NCBI GenBank assembly: GCA_029266525.1
Contig: JAQSWQ010000020.1
Coordinates: forward strand, 1 to 47,642
Direction: 5' to 3'
DNA length: 47,642 bases
Source: Microvirga sp.
Lineage (GTDB): Bacteria; Pseudomonadota; Alphaproteobacteria; Rhizobiales; Beijerinckiaceae
In this document: positions 26,223-35,348 of the stretch, piece by piece
Layout: every line of letters starts with the position of its first letter
Numbering within the stretch: the first letter of the stretch is position 1
The notes under the pieces: generated by a model
Seen by the model: the letters and a program-made list of their open reading frames with translations, nothing else
Told to the model about the DNA's origin: nothing
Database searches by the model: none
Translations under genes and position numbers: made by a program

Positions 26223-27538
26223 TTGAGGAACTCCGGGGAAATCAGGCCGGGGAGGAAGAGGGAAACCTGCGGCCACATGATCACGGCGGCGAGCACCAGC
26301 AGCATGGGCACCAGCATGATCATCGTATCCTTGATCGCGTCGCCGACCCGAAGCCCGGCGACCGAGCAGGCGATCATCAGGCAGAGCCCGTAAGGCGGCG
26401 TCACGAGGCCGAAGGCGAGCGAGACGATCCCGATCATCGCGAAGTGCACGGGATCAAGCCCGGCGGAGCGCGCGAGCGGGTCGAGGATGGTGCCGACGAT
26501 GATGATCGCCGGGATGGCGTCGAGGAAGCACCCGACCACCAGGAACACGAAGGCGATGAAGAAGCCGGTCGCGATCGCGCCCATGCCCCAGGCCGAGACG
26601 CCTTCGAGGATGGCCTTCGGGATCTGATAGTAGGCGAGGAGCCAGCCGAAGGCGCTCGCGGTGCCGACGCAGAACAGCGCGATCGCCGCGAACTTGCCGG
26701 TGTCCAGCAGGGCGAAATGCAGGCCTTTGAGGTCCATCTCGCGATAGACGAGGAGCGATAGCGTGCCGGCGTAGAGCACGGCGATGCAGGCGGATTCGGT
26801 CGCCGTGAACCAGCCGAAGATCTTGCCGCCGATGATGATCATCGGCGTGGTCAGTGCGGGAATCGAGACGAAAAGCGAGCGCGTGAGCGCCCCCCAGGTC
26901 GCGCGCGGATAGGTCGGGTAGCCGCGCGCCTTGGCATAGGCGTGCACGGTTCCCATCTGGGCAAGCCCGATCAGGAGGCCCGGGATGATGCCGGCGAGGA
27001 AGAGCGCGCCGATCGAGACGGTGAGGATGCCGCCCCATACCACCATCAGGATTGAGGGCGGGATGATGACCGCGAGCACCGCCGACACCGCCGTGATCGC
27101 GACGGAGAACGAGTCGTCGTAGCCCTCCTTGCGCTGGGCCTCGATGAAGATCTTCGACTGGCTCGCGGCGTCGGCGGTGGAGGACCCCGAGATGCCGGCG
27201 AAGAAGATCGAGAGCACGACGTTGATCTGGGCCAAGCCCCCCGGCCAATGGCCGACCATGGTGCGGGAGAGGAGCATCAGCCGGTCGGTGATGCCGCCGA
27301 CATTCATCAGGTTCGCAGTCAGAAGGAAGAACGGCACGGCGAGCAGGATGAAGGAGTTGTAGGCGTTGAAGGTCTCCTGCACGAGGGTCATCGCGGAGAG
27401 CCGCGGCTCGATCGCGAGGATCGGCAGGCAGGCGAGCGCCAGCGCGAAGGCGACCGGCACGCGCAGGAACAGCAAGAGGAAGAACAGGCCGAACAGGATG
27501 GCCGCGGCCTGGCCGGAGGAGAGGACGGAGCCGGTCAT
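26219..27538 (-). CDS. dctM: TRAP transporter large permease (DctM), system 1
   Basis: A 439-residue inner-membrane subunit with about 12 hydrophobic segments. It is the Na+-driven channel part of a tripartite ATP-independent periplasmic transporter. Marks include FFAGISGSSTADAASQSKIF, IPPSILMVVWG and FGLVTPPYGLCL. The open frame extends upstream, but ATG 27538 overlaps the dctQ stop (ATGA) and starts right at the first helix. The preceding gene is its DctQ partner. Confidence 0.93.
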   Translation of the reverse strand: MTGSVLSSGQAAAILFGLFFLLLFLRVPVAFALALACLPILAIEPRLSAMTLVQETFNAYNSFILLAVPFFLLTANLMNVGGITDRLMLLSRTMVGHWPGGLAQINVVLSIFFAGISGSSTADAASQSKIFIEAQRKEGYDDSFSVAITAVSAVLAVIIPPSILMVVWGGILTVSIGALFLAGIIPGLLIGLAQMGTVHAYAKARGYPTYPRATWGALTRSLFVSIPALTTPMIIIGGKIFGWFTATESACIAVLYAGTLSLLVYREMDLKGLHFALLDTGKFAAIALFCVGTASAFGWLLAYYQIPKAILEGVSAWGMGAIATGFFIAFVFLVVGCFLDAIPAIIIVGTILDPLARSAGLDPVHFAMIGIVSLAFGLVTPPYGLCLMIACSVAGLRVGDAIKDTMIMLVPMLLVLAAVIMWPQVSLFLPGLISPEFLK

Positions 27539-28095
27539 TCCCAGGCTCCCTCGGTCGGCACATGCGGCTCGGGCGGCGTCGGGCCGCGGCGGCCGCGGAG
27601 CACTTGGACCTCGTCCCAGAACTGCTCGCCGAGGAAGGCGATCCAGGTGAAGCCGGCAATCGGCCAAGCGAGGTGGATGAGCCAGAGCGGCAGCTCGGCG
27701 AGTTCCGAGATCCGGTACCAGCCGAAGCGCGTGAACTCGATCCCGGACCACACGAAGACGAGGGCGATCACCAGCACACCCAACCTTGCGGCAATCTTCA
27801 GTGCGGCGTCGAGCTTCGGCGAGATATTCCTCGGCCAGACGTCGACCTCGAAATGGCTCGCCTCGCGCACGCCGAGCATGGCGCCGATCATGATCGTCCA
27901 CACGAACAGGAAGCGCGCCATCTCCTCGGTCCAGATGTAGTGCGGGATGAGCGCGGTGAAGCGCGAGAAGATCTGCAGCGTGACCGGGATGACGAGGATC
28001 GCCACCGCGAAGACGAGGAGCCACGACAGAAGCTCGCCGTACCAGGCGGTGAGCCTGCGCCAGAGGCCGGGATGTTGGGCCGTGGTAGTGTTCAT
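27535..28095 (-). CDS. dctQ: TRAP transporter small permease (DctQ), system 1
   Basis: A 186-residue protein with four hydrophobic segments and the family motif FLFVWTIMIGAMLGVREASHF (about 65-85). It partners DctM in the membrane. The C-terminal 20 residues are polar and proline-rich. A 197-nt gap containing a palindromic repeat separates it from the upstream dctP. Confidence 0.92.
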   Translation of the reverse strand: MNTTTAQHPGLWRRLTAWYGELLSWLLVFAVAILVIPVTLQIFSRFTALIPHYIWTEEMARFLFVWTIMIGAMLGVREASHFEVDVWPRNISPKLDAALKIAARLGVLVIALVFVWSGIEFTRFGWYRISELAELPLWLIHLAWPIAGFTWIAFLGEQFWDEVQVLRGRRGPTPPEPHVPTEGAWE

Positions 28096-28176
28096 GAGGT
28101 TCGGTGAGAGAGGGAACCGCCCGTCCGGCTAGGCCTGACGGAGCGGACCTTTGGATTTGGTACAGGGAGGCGGATC

Positions 28177-28266
28177 GTCCCGGACGGCCAGAGGCGGATC
28201 CGGGACCCATAGCTCCGGCGCGCGATCATGGATCCCGGCTCGGCACTTCGCGCCGGCCGGGATGAC
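28177..28266. repeat. palindromic repeat family 1, copy 2
   Basis: GTCCCGG...CCGGGATGAC with inner GGATCCGGGACCCAT and ATGGATCCCGG arms that pair. It lies between dctP and dctQ of TRAP system 1, inside the presumed operon, so it could lower expression of the membrane subunits relative to the binding protein. Confidence 0.8.
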
Positions 28267-28292
28267 CTCGTTCGGCAACGTTGAAGCGACGA

Positions 28293-29288
28293 TTACGCGA
28301 CCGCGTTCATCTTCTCCAGGATCGCCTCGGCGCCGATCTCCTTGGCGTAGGCGGCCATGACTGGGTCGACGAGCTTCTTCATCTCGGCGCGGTCCTTGAA
28401 GGGGATGCGCTTCAGCTTGCCGGCCTTCTCGAGCGCGTCGAGCTTGGCCGAGTCCTCGGAGGACTCGATCTGCCGGCCGTGTGCGCCGGCCTCCCTGCCT
28501 GCCTTGACCACCGCGGCCTGCAGCTCGGGCGGCAGTGTCTTGAAGGTCTTGGAGGAGAAGCACAGCGGGCGGATGGTGATCGCGTGCTCGGTCATGATCA
28601 GGTTCGGGCCGACCTCGAAGAACTTCATCGATTCGACGCCGGCGGCCTCGTTCTCGCCGGCGTTGATGACGCCATTCTGGATCGCGTTGTAGACCTCGTT
28701 GTAGGCGATCACGGTCGGGGACATGCCGGTCGCCGCGAAGGTGCGACTCCAGATCGGGGCTCCCTGCACGCGGACCTTGAGTCCTTTCAGCTCGGCGAGC
28801 GTCGAGGCCGGCTTGTTCGAGAAGATGTTGCGCACGCCCCCGCCGGCATAGCCGATCAGCATGACCTCAGCCTTTTGGGCGATCTCGTCCGCGACGGGCT
28901 TGAGGAGGTCCTGATCGAGCACCTTGTTCCAGTGCGCGAGGTCGCGGAACAGGAAGGGCGCGTCGATGAAGGGCGCGGCTTTCGAGAAGGTCGACATGTG
29001 GGCCGGCGAGACGATGGCGTAGTCGACCGCTCGGCCCTGCGCCATGTACTCGAAATACTGCTTCTCGAGGCCAAGCGAGGAGTTCTTGTGCAGGGTGAAG
29101 TTGACCGGCTTGCCGTAGTACTGCTGCGTCAGCTCCGCGAACTTCGCCATCGCCTTGGTGAAGGCATGATCGTCATTGAACTGCGAGGCGCCTTGCAGGC
29201 TGATCTGAGCCTGCGCCTTGACGTAGGGGGCCGCGACCGCGGTCGCGGAAAGCGCGAGACCGGCTTTCAGAACGTCACGTCTTTTCAT
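28293..29288 (-). CDS. dctP: TRAP transporter substrate-binding protein (DctP), system 1
   Basis: A 331-residue periplasmic binding protein. MKRRDVLKAGLALSATAVAA is a signal peptide with a twin-arginine-like RRDVLK motif. The DctP core shows LKGLKVRVQGAPIWSRTFAATG and YNAIQNGVINAGENEA, the family's substrate-contact region where an Arg salt-bridges an acid. ATG 29288 has GGAGG just upstream. Substrate is probably an organic or sugar acid. Confidence 0.92.
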   Translation of the reverse strand: MKRRDVLKAGLALSATAVAAPYVKAQAQISLQGASQFNDDHAFTKAMAKFAELTQQYYGKPVNFTLHKNSSLGLEKQYFEYMAQGRAVDYAIVSPAHMSTFSKAAPFIDAPFLFRDLAHWNKVLDQDLLKPVADEIAQKAEVMLIGYAGGGVRNIFSNKPASTLAELKGLKVRVQGAPIWSRTFAATGMSPTVIAYNEVYNAIQNGVINAGENEAAGVESMKFFEVGPNLIMTEHAITIRPLCFSSKTFKTLPPELQAAVVKAGREAGAHGRQIESSEDSAKLDALEKAGKLKRIPFKDRAEMKKLVDPVMAAYAKEIGAEAILEKMNAVA

Positions 29289-29377
29289 GGTTTCCTCCGT
29301 TGTGCACCGTCTCTTGAGGCGGTTGAGGGGGTCAGTACCAGGCCGCGCTTCCTGCGCCAACTCGCTTGCCGGGCAAC

Positions 29378-30661
29378 CTACAGCCCGAGCACCCGTGGCA
29401 GCCACAGCGTCAACGCCGGTATGTAGGTCACGAGCGCGAGTACGATCAGCATCGGGATGTAGAACACGAGGATCGATCGCGAGACCGCCTCCATCGTGAC
29501 CTTCCCGATCGCGCACCCCACCACCATGGTCGGCCCGACCGGCGGCGTCAGCAAGCCGATGCCGAGGTTGAGGATCATGACAATGCCGAAATGCACGGGA
29601 TCGATGCCGAAGGTCTTGATCACCGGCAGAAAGATCGGCGTGCAGATGAGCAGCATCGGCGCCAGGTCCATGAAGGTGCCGAGGACCAGCAGCAGGATGT
29701 TGACGTAGAGCAGGAAAGTGTACTTGTCGGACGAGATCGCGACGAAGAACTCAGTCGCCTTCGCCGGCACCCGCATGATCGCCATCATGTAGCCGAACGC
29801 GATCGAAAAGCCGATCATGATCATGACCATGCCGACCGTGCGCACGATTCGCGCGACCAGCAGCGGCAGGTCCTTCCACCGGTAATCGCGATAGATGAAC
29901 ATCGTGACGATGAAGGCGTAGACGCAGGCGACCGCCGCCGATTCTGTCGGCGTGAAGATGCCCGAGAGAATGCCGCCGAGAATGATGAAGATCGTGATCA
30001 GCCCCCAGAAGGCGTCGGCCGCGATGCACAGCGCCCGCCGCGGTGAGACGACCTCGCCCTTCGGGAACTTCTGCCGATGGGCGATGATGAGGCACAGGAT
30101 CATCAGCGACAGCCCGAGGAGCAGGCCCGGGATGACGCCGGCCATGAACAGGGCGCCGACCGAGACGGTGCCGCCGGCCGCGAGGGAATAGATGACCGCG
30201 TTGTGCGAGGGCGGGATGAGGAGCGGCTGCAGCGAGCCCGAGATCGTCACATTGACGGCGAAGAGGCGCGGGTAGCCCGCCTTGATCATCTGCGGGATCA
30301 TCACCGACCCGATCGAGGCGGTGTCGGCGACGGAAGAGCCCGAGATCGCGCCGAACATCGTCGAGGCGAGGATGTTCACGAGGGCGAGCCCGCCGCGGAT
30401 GAAGCCGACGAACACCCGGGCAAGGTTGATGATGCGCTCCGCCATGCCGCCTTCGGCCATGATGCCGCCGGCGAGGATGAAGAAGGGGATGGCGAGCAGC
30501 GGGAAATCGTCCATCCCATCCGAGGTCTTGAGCGCGATCGCCTCGAGCGGCAGGTCGATGTAAATCGCCGCCATGATCGCCGCGAGACCGAGCGCGTAGG
30601 CGACCGGCATGCCGATGAGGCACAGGACGGTGAATCCGCCGCAGAGGATGAGGATGTCCAT
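29378..30661 (-). CDS. dctM: TRAP transporter large permease (DctM), system 2
   Basis: A 427-residue permease with about 12 hydrophobic segments. Motifs: GAISGSSVADTASIGSVMIP, IPPSHNAVIYS and GLLTPPVGPTMVV. It is clearly different from the system 1 permease, so the pair is not a recent duplication. It follows dctQ by 17 nt. Confidence 0.94.
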   Translation of the reverse strand: MDILILCGGFTVLCLIGMPVAYALGLAAIMAAIYIDLPLEAIALKTSDGMDDFPLLAIPFFILAGGIMAEGGMAERIINLARVFVGFIRGGLALVNILASTMFGAISGSSVADTASIGSVMIPQMIKAGYPRLFAVNVTISGSLQPLLIPPSHNAVIYSLAAGGTVSVGALFMAGVIPGLLLGLSLMILCLIIAHRQKFPKGEVVSPRRALCIAADAFWGLITIFIILGGILSGIFTPTESAAVACVYAFIVTMFIYRDYRWKDLPLLVARIVRTVGMVMIMIGFSIAFGYMMAIMRVPAKATEFFVAISSDKYTFLLYVNILLLVLGTFMDLAPMLLICTPIFLPVIKTFGIDPVHFGIVMILNLGIGLLTPPVGPTMVVGCAIGKVTMEAVSRSILVFYIPMLIVLALVTYIPALTLWLPRVLGL

Positions 30662-30678
30662 GCCGTGTCGCCGCCGCG

Positions 30679-31197
30679 CTACTCGGTGGAAACGGTGCTA
30701 GTGGTCTCGATGGTGTGATCGCGGAAGAACTCCCGCGTCAGGAACCGCTCGATGATGAAGAGCACAGTGATCGCGCCGGCGATCGGTACCGGCAGATAGG
30801 AGACGCCGACGGAGACGACCGGGAACTCGGCGATGCTCTGGTACCAGGTCGCGTGCACGAGCTTGATGCCGTACCAAAGCAGGAAGACGTTGGTGATCAT
30901 CATGCAAATTTCGATGAGCGTGCCGAGAATGGCCTTGCCGCGTTCGCCGAGCGCCGCGGGCAGCAGGCCGACGCCGATGTGCAGGTACTCGCGGTAGCAG
31001 ACCACGGCCGAGAAGAACGACAGGACGATCATGATCAGGATCGCCAGCGGCTCGGGCCATGACGAGGCGCTGTTGAGCACGTAACGCGTGAACACCCCCC
31101 AGGGGATGATCAGCGTGATCACGACGATGCACACGCCCGCGACCACGAGGCAAGCGCGGTGAATCACATCCATGAGGCGGATGTACTGAGCCTTCAT
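30679..31197 (-). CDS. dctQ: TRAP transporter small permease (DctQ), system 2
   Basis: A 172-residue protein with four hydrophobic segments; the central FFSAVVCYREYLHIGVGLLP region matches the DctQ family. It lies between its own dctP and dctM. A hairpin upstream (31220-31255) may lower its expression relative to dctP. Confidence 0.92.
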   Translation of the reverse strand: MKAQYIRLMDVIHRACLVVAGVCIVVITLIIPWGVFTRYVLNSASSWPEPLAILIMIVLSFFSAVVCYREYLHIGVGLLPAALGERGKAILGTLIEICMMITNVFLLWYGIKLVHATWYQSIAEFPVVSVGVSYLPVPIAGAITVLFIIERFLTREFFRDHTIETTSTVSTE

Positions 31198-31219
31198 CTC
31201 CCCTCCCCGGACAGCACGA

Positions 31220-31255
31220 GGGCCGGCGCGATCCTCTTAGACGACCAGCCGGCCC
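31220..31255 (-). terminator. intercistronic hairpin after dctP (system 2)
   Basis: An 8-bp perfect stem (GGGCCGGC at 31220-31227, GCCGGCCC at 31248-31255) with a 20-nt loop lies in the 75-nt gap between dctP and dctQ. A partial terminator or stabiliser here would leave more binding protein than permease, as is usual for such systems. Confidence 0.5.
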
Positions 31256-31272
31256 TTGCTGCAGAGCTGCGC

Positions 31273-32277
31273 TTATTTTACGTCTTGGATGCGCTGGATG
31301 ATGCCCGAGAGTTGCGCCCCGTACTTGTCCCAGACCGGCTTCACCGCGGCCTGGAAAGCCTTCTTGTCCGGGATGTCGGTGATCACGACGCCAGCCTTCT
31401 GCATCTCCTCGACCGACTTCTTCTCCATCTCGTACCAGAGGGTGCGCGATTCCTGCTGGGCTTCCTTGGAGAGCTTGGTGATGAGCTCCTGATCCTCCTT
31501 CGAGAGCTGGCCCCAGACGCGCTTCGAGAAGACCAGGATCTCCGGGATGATCAGGTGGCCGGTGCGCGAGTAGTACTTGGCGTACCGGTTGTGCTGGCCG
31601 GTCATATAGGTCGGCTCGTTGTTCTCGGCGCCGTCGACGACGCCTGTCTGCATCGCGTTGATGAGCTGGTCAAAGCCCATGGCGACGCCGTTGCCGCCGA
31701 GCGCGTTCATGGTGTCGACGAAGACAGGATTGCCCATCATGCGGATCTTGAGGCCCTTGAGGTCCTCGACCGTCTGGATCGGCTTCTTCGAGTTGTAGAC
31801 GTTGCGCACGCCGGCGTTCATCCAGCACAGGCCGATGAGGCCGGCGGTCGGATGGTCGGAAAGCTTCTTCAGCATCTCGGCGCCGATCTCGCCGTCGATC
31901 ACCTTCTCCATGTGGGCGGTGTCGCGGAACATGAACGGCATGTTGAAGACGTTGAGCTCGGGCACGAGCGGGCCCATCGGGCCGACGCTGATGCGGGCGA
32001 TGGCGAGCGCGCCGACCTGGGCCTGCTCGATCATCTCCTTCTCGCCGCCGAGCTGCATCGACGGATACATCTGGATCGAGAGCCGGCCGTTGGTCGCCTG
32101 CTCGAGCTTCTTGCCCATGCGCTGGACGGCTTCCACGGTCGGGTAGCCGAGCGGATGCACGTCCGTCGCCTTCAGCACCATCTTCGTCTGCGCGAAGGCA
32201 CCGCCGAGGCCGGAGCCGTAGAGGGCGCCGGCCGCCAAGCCGGCGCTCGAAAGCTTCAGTAGATCGCGACGCTTCAT
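31273..32277 (-). CDS. dctP: TRAP transporter substrate-binding protein (DctP), system 2
   Basis: A 334-residue periplasmic binding protein and first gene of the minus-strand operon. MKRRDLLKLSSAGLAAGAL is a twin-arginine-like signal. Family text: DLKGLKIRMMGNPVFVDTMN and INAMQTGVVDGAENNEP, with the conserved Arg at the ligand site. It resembles the DctP/SiaP group that binds sugar acids such as uronates, though residues deciding this are not readable here. It diverges from gntR, and the 146-nt gap holds a candidate operator. Confidence 0.93.
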   Translation of the reverse strand: MKRRDLLKLSSAGLAAGALYGSGLGGAFAQTKMVLKATDVHPLGYPTVEAVQRMGKKLEQATNGRLSIQMYPSMQLGGEKEMIEQAQVGALAIARISVGPMGPLVPELNVFNMPFMFRDTAHMEKVIDGEIGAEMLKKLSDHPTAGLIGLCWMNAGVRNVYNSKKPIQTVEDLKGLKIRMMGNPVFVDTMNALGGNGVAMGFDQLINAMQTGVVDGAENNEPTYMTGQHNRYAKYYSRTGHLIIPEILVFSKRVWGQLSKEDQELITKLSKEAQQESRTLWYEMEKKSVEEMQKAGVVITDIPDKKAFQAAVKPVWDKYGAQLSGIIQRIQDVK

Positions 32278-32383
32278 CCGTTTCCTCCCTCGTGTTCCTA
32301 TCCTGTCGTGCCGGATCTTGCGCGGCCCGCTCGTTCGAGGACCGCACTGTTCAACGCGGGCTCGCTTCGCGCAAGAAGCTATA

Positions 32384-32395
32384 CTAATATATCAG
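32384..32395. promoter_or_regulatory. candidate GntR operator
   Basis: CTAATATATCAG is an imperfect palindrome in an AT island (32378-32400) inside GC-rich DNA, between the divergent dctP and gntR. FadR/UxuR-type GntR proteins bind short AT-rich palindromes in just this position. It lies 29 nt upstream of the gntR start, so autoregulation is also possible. Confidence 0.5.
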
Positions 32396-32423
32396 CTCTT
32401 GCCTAGATGGCTGCGGCGCGGAC

Positions 32424-33173
32424 GTGGAGAAACAAATCGCAATCGCACGCGCGGCGGAGCGGCGGCCGCCGCGGCGGCCGCCCGCCCGGGCGGGCGTGGC
32501 CTCGACGATCTACGCGGAGCTGCGCGACCAGCTTGTCTCGATGACGCGCCGTCCCGGCCAACCTCTTGTCGAGAAAGAGATCGCGGCCACCTACGGGGTG
32601 AGCCGCACGCCGGTGCGCGAGGCGGTGCTGCGGCTTGCCGACGAAGGGTTGATCGACATCTTCCCGCAATCCGGCACCTTCGTCTCCCGGATTCCGATCG
32701 GCGCCCTGCCCGAGGCCATGGTGATCCGGCGCACGCTCGAAGAGACGAGCGCGCGGCTTGCCGCCGAGCGCGCGACGCCGGCGCAGATGGCGGAAATCGA
32801 GGCGATCCTGAAGCGCCAGCGCGAAGTCAGCGCACGCGGTGATCAGGACGCGTTCCACCACGCGGACGAAGCCTTCCATGCGGCGATCGCGGAAGCCGCC
32901 GGTCTGCCGCGGCTGTGGACGCTCGTCCAGCACGTCAAGGTGCAGGTCGATCGCGTGCGGCGGCTGACGCTGCCGCAGAAGGGCCGCATGCCGCTCCTCA
33001 TCCGCGAGCACGCGGCGGTGGCCGCGGCGATCCGCAGGCGCGCCCCGCATGAGGCCGCGCTACGGATGAGCGAGCATCTCGACCGGCTCCTGCGCGAATT
33101 GGAGGACCTGCGCGACCTCAACCCTGATTTCTTCATTCCGGCTGTTGCGGCGCTGACGGATGCGGCGGAATAG
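32424..33173 (+). CDS. GntR-family regulator, FadR/FCD subfamily
   Basis: A 249-residue repressor starting at GTG 32424. The winged helix lies at about 28-95, with PLVEKEIAATYGVSRTPVREAVLRL. The C-terminal all-helical FCD domain (about 100-225) contains the metal/ligand histidines in FHHADEAFHAAI and EHAAVAAAI, MSEHLDRLL. This subfamily commonly controls uronate, gluconate and TRAP transport genes and releases DNA on binding a sugar acid. A later GTG (32497) is possible but would trim the Arg/Pro-rich N-terminus. Confidence 0.9.
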   Translation: MEKQIAIARAAERRPPRRPPARAGVASTIYAELRDQLVSMTRRPGQPLVEKEIAATYGVSRTPVREAVLRLADEGLIDIFPQSGTFVSRIPIGALPEAMVIRRTLEETSARLAAERATPAQMAEIEAILKRQREVSARGDQDAFHHADEAFHAAIAEAAGLPRLWTLVQHVKVQVDRVRRLTLPQKGRMPLLIREHAAVAAAIRRRAPHEAALRMSEHLDRLLRELEDLRDLNPDFFIPAVAALTDAAE

Positions 33174-33185
33174 CCGGGCGCGCAC

Positions 33186-34334
33186 TCAAGCCAGCAGCGC
33201 CCGCGCGATGATCAGGCGCTGGACCTGGTTCGTGCCCTCGTAGATCTGGGTGATCTTGGCGTCGCGGTAGAGGCGCTCGACCGGCGTGCCGCGGATGTAG
33301 CCGATGCCGCCATGGACCTGGACGGCGTTCGCGGTGTGCTCGACCGCGGCGTCCGAGGCGAAGCATTTCGCCATCGAGCAGTCGAGGCCGGCCGGCGCGC
33401 CAGAATCGAGCTTCTCGGCCGCATGGCGGGTCATGAGCCGCGCGGCATGGGTCGCCTTCGCCATATCGGCGAGCATCCATTGCACGGCCTGGAAATCGGC
33501 GATCGCCTTCCCGAACTGGCGGCGCGTCTTGGCGTAGGCGACGGACTCTTCCAGGGCCGCCTGGAGGATGCCGACGGCAAGCGCCGCGATGCCGACGCGT
33601 CCCTTCTCGAGCACGCTCATCATCATGTGGAAGCCGCGTCCGGGCTGGCCAAGCAGCGCCTCCGGCCCAAGCGGCACGTTGTCGAAAGCGAGCGCTCCGA
33701 CCTGGGAGGCGCGCTGCCCCATCTTGTGCTCCTTGCGGCCGCGGGCATAGCCCTTCGCATCCGCCTCTACCAGGAAGATGCTCATGCCCCGCTTGCCGGC
33801 GGCGGGATCGGTTCGGGCGAGCACGACCGCGAAATCGGCCACCGGCGCGTTGTGGATCCAGATCTTCTCGCCCGTCAGCCGCCAGCTCTCGCCGTCAGAT
33901 ACCGCGGTGGTGCGTACCCCCGAGACGTCGGAGCCCGCCTCCGGCTCGGTGATGGCATAGGCGCAGCGGCGCTCGAAACGCAGCAGCGGCGCGAGATAGC
34001 GCTCCTGCTGCGCGCGCGTGCCGTGCTGCGAAAGCAGTGTGCCCACGAGCTCGACGAGCCCGCACTGGTCGGCGACCGAGGCATAGCCGCGCGACAACTC
34101 CTCCATCACGATCGCATAAGAGAGGACGTCGGCGCCGAGCCCGCCCTGCGCCTCTGGCACGGTGATGCCGAACAGCCCGAGCCGCGCCATCTCGCGATAG
34201 AGGCCCTCTGGATAGGCCTCACTGTGGTCGAGCTCGGCGGCACGCGGCGCGATCTCCCGCTCGGCGAAGTCCCGCACCATCTCCTGAATAGCCCCGTGCC
34301 GGTCGCCCTCGGCCTGCGGCGTCCTCGTATCCAC
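33186..34334 (-). CDS. acyl-CoA dehydrogenase
   Basis: A 382-residue FAD enzyme that introduces a 2,3-double bond into an acyl-CoA. Motifs: YAITEPEAGSDVSGVRTTA (FAD/substrate), KIWIHNAPVADFAVV and the C-terminal catalytic Glu in YEGTNQVQR. GTG 34334 gives the normal length; TTG 34361 adds nine residues. It ends 12 nt from the convergent gntR and diverges from the AroE-like gene (75 nt). Substrate chain length is not readable. It may belong to a branched-chain or aromatic acid route. Confidence 0.9.
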   Translation of the reverse strand: MDTRTPQAEGDRHGAIQEMVRDFAEREIAPRAAELDHSEAYPEGLYREMARLGLFGITVPEAQGGLGADVLSYAIVMEELSRGYASVADQCGLVELVGTLLSQHGTRAQQERYLAPLLRFERRCAYAITEPEAGSDVSGVRTTAVSDGESWRLTGEKIWIHNAPVADFAVVLARTDPAAGKRGMSIFLVEADAKGYARGRKEHKMGQRASQVGALAFDNVPLGPEALLGQPGRGFHMMMSVLEKGRVGIAALAVGILQAALEESVAYAKTRRQFGKAIADFQAVQWMLADMAKATHAARLMTRHAAEKLDSGAPAGLDCSMAKCFASDAAVEHTANAVQVHGGIGYIRGTPVERLYRDAKITQIYEGTNQVQRLIIARALLA

Positions 34335-34409
34335 GCCCGCCCCCGTCCTTGCTCTCCCCAAGCGGCGCGATATTGGATCGCGCGGCCCTCCGCTTCAACG
34401 GCTCCACAT

Positions 34410-35261
34410 ATGGACGTGATCGCCCCGCCCCACACCCCGGGCCTGCCTCTGCCGCTCTCGGGCGAGACGCGGCTCTACGCCATCATCGGCGATCCGATCG
34501 CGCAGGTCGGGTCGCCCGGGTTCTTCAACGCGGCCTTCCACAGGCTCGGGGTAAAGGCCGTGCTGATTCCGGTGCAGGTCCCGGCGGGCGGCCTCGAAGC
34601 CCTGCTGCGCGGCTTGCGGGCGGTGCGCAACCTCGACGGGATCGTGGTCACGATCCCGCACAAGATCGCCGTGATGCCGTTCCTCGATCGCATCGAGCCG
34701 AACGGCTGCCGCGTCGGCGCCGTCAATGCCATCCGCGTCGAGAAAAACGGCAGCTGGTGCGGAGACAATTTCGATGGCGTCGGGTGCGTGCGCGGACTGG
34801 AGAAGGGCGGTCACAGGCTCTCCGGCCGAGACGTCCTCATCATCGGCGCGGGCGGCGCCGGGCGCGCCGTGACCCACGCCTTTGCCGATGCCGGCATTAC
34901 GCGGGTGCGCCTTTGCGATGTCGACGAAGCGCGCCGTGACGAGCTTGCGGCCAGCCTCCGCACACATCACCCTGCGCTTCAGGTCGAGACCGGCTTGGCC
35001 GAGCCCGAGGGCTTCGAGGTGATCGTCAACTGCACGCCCTTGGGGATGCGCGCCGACGATCCGCTGCCCGTCGACCCCACCCGCATAACGCGCGGATCGC
35101 TCGTCGTCGATGTGATCCTGAAGCCGCCGGTCTCGCGCCTGCTCGAGGAGGCGAAGGCGCGGGGCTGCGCAACCCAAGCGGGGCGGGCCATGGTCGAAGG
35201 CCAAGTCGAAGCGGTGCTCGGCTTCTACGGCTTCCCCGCGCCGCCGCCGGCACCGGCCTGA
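34410..35261 (+). CDS. shikimate dehydrogenase family protein (AroE-like)
   Basis: A 283-residue NAD(P)-dependent enzyme. The catalytic Lys85 (TIPHK), Asn106 (VNAIR) and Asp122 (GDNFDG) pattern of the family are present, and the Rossmann loop is GAGGAG (147-152). The substrate-carboxylate motif is QVGSP (Val33-Ser35) where true AroE has SxSP, so one of the two serines is missing. It resembles AroE-like/quinate dehydrogenase relatives more than housekeeping AroE. ATG 34410 was chosen over the much longer open frame. Confidence 0.85.
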   Translation: MDVIAPPHTPGLPLPLSGETRLYAIIGDPIAQVGSPGFFNAAFHRLGVKAVLIPVQVPAGGLEALLRGLRAVRNLDGIVVTIPHKIAVMPFLDRIEPNGCRVGAVNAIRVEKNGSWCGDNFDGVGCVRGLEKGGHRLSGRDVLIIGAGGAGRAVTHAFADAGITRVRLCDVDEARRDELAASLRTHHPALQVETGLAEPEGFEVIVNCTPLGMRADDPLPVDPTRITRGSLVVDVILKPPVSRLLEEAKARGCATQAGRAMVEGQVEAVLGFYGFPAPPPAPA

Positions 35262-35348
35262 TACGACGCCCGCTCGTCGTCGGACTATGGCAGCGGATTA
35301 ACCTCTGACATAGTACAGGCCCGCCCTGCTGCCGTCTCGAGCCCGCCG

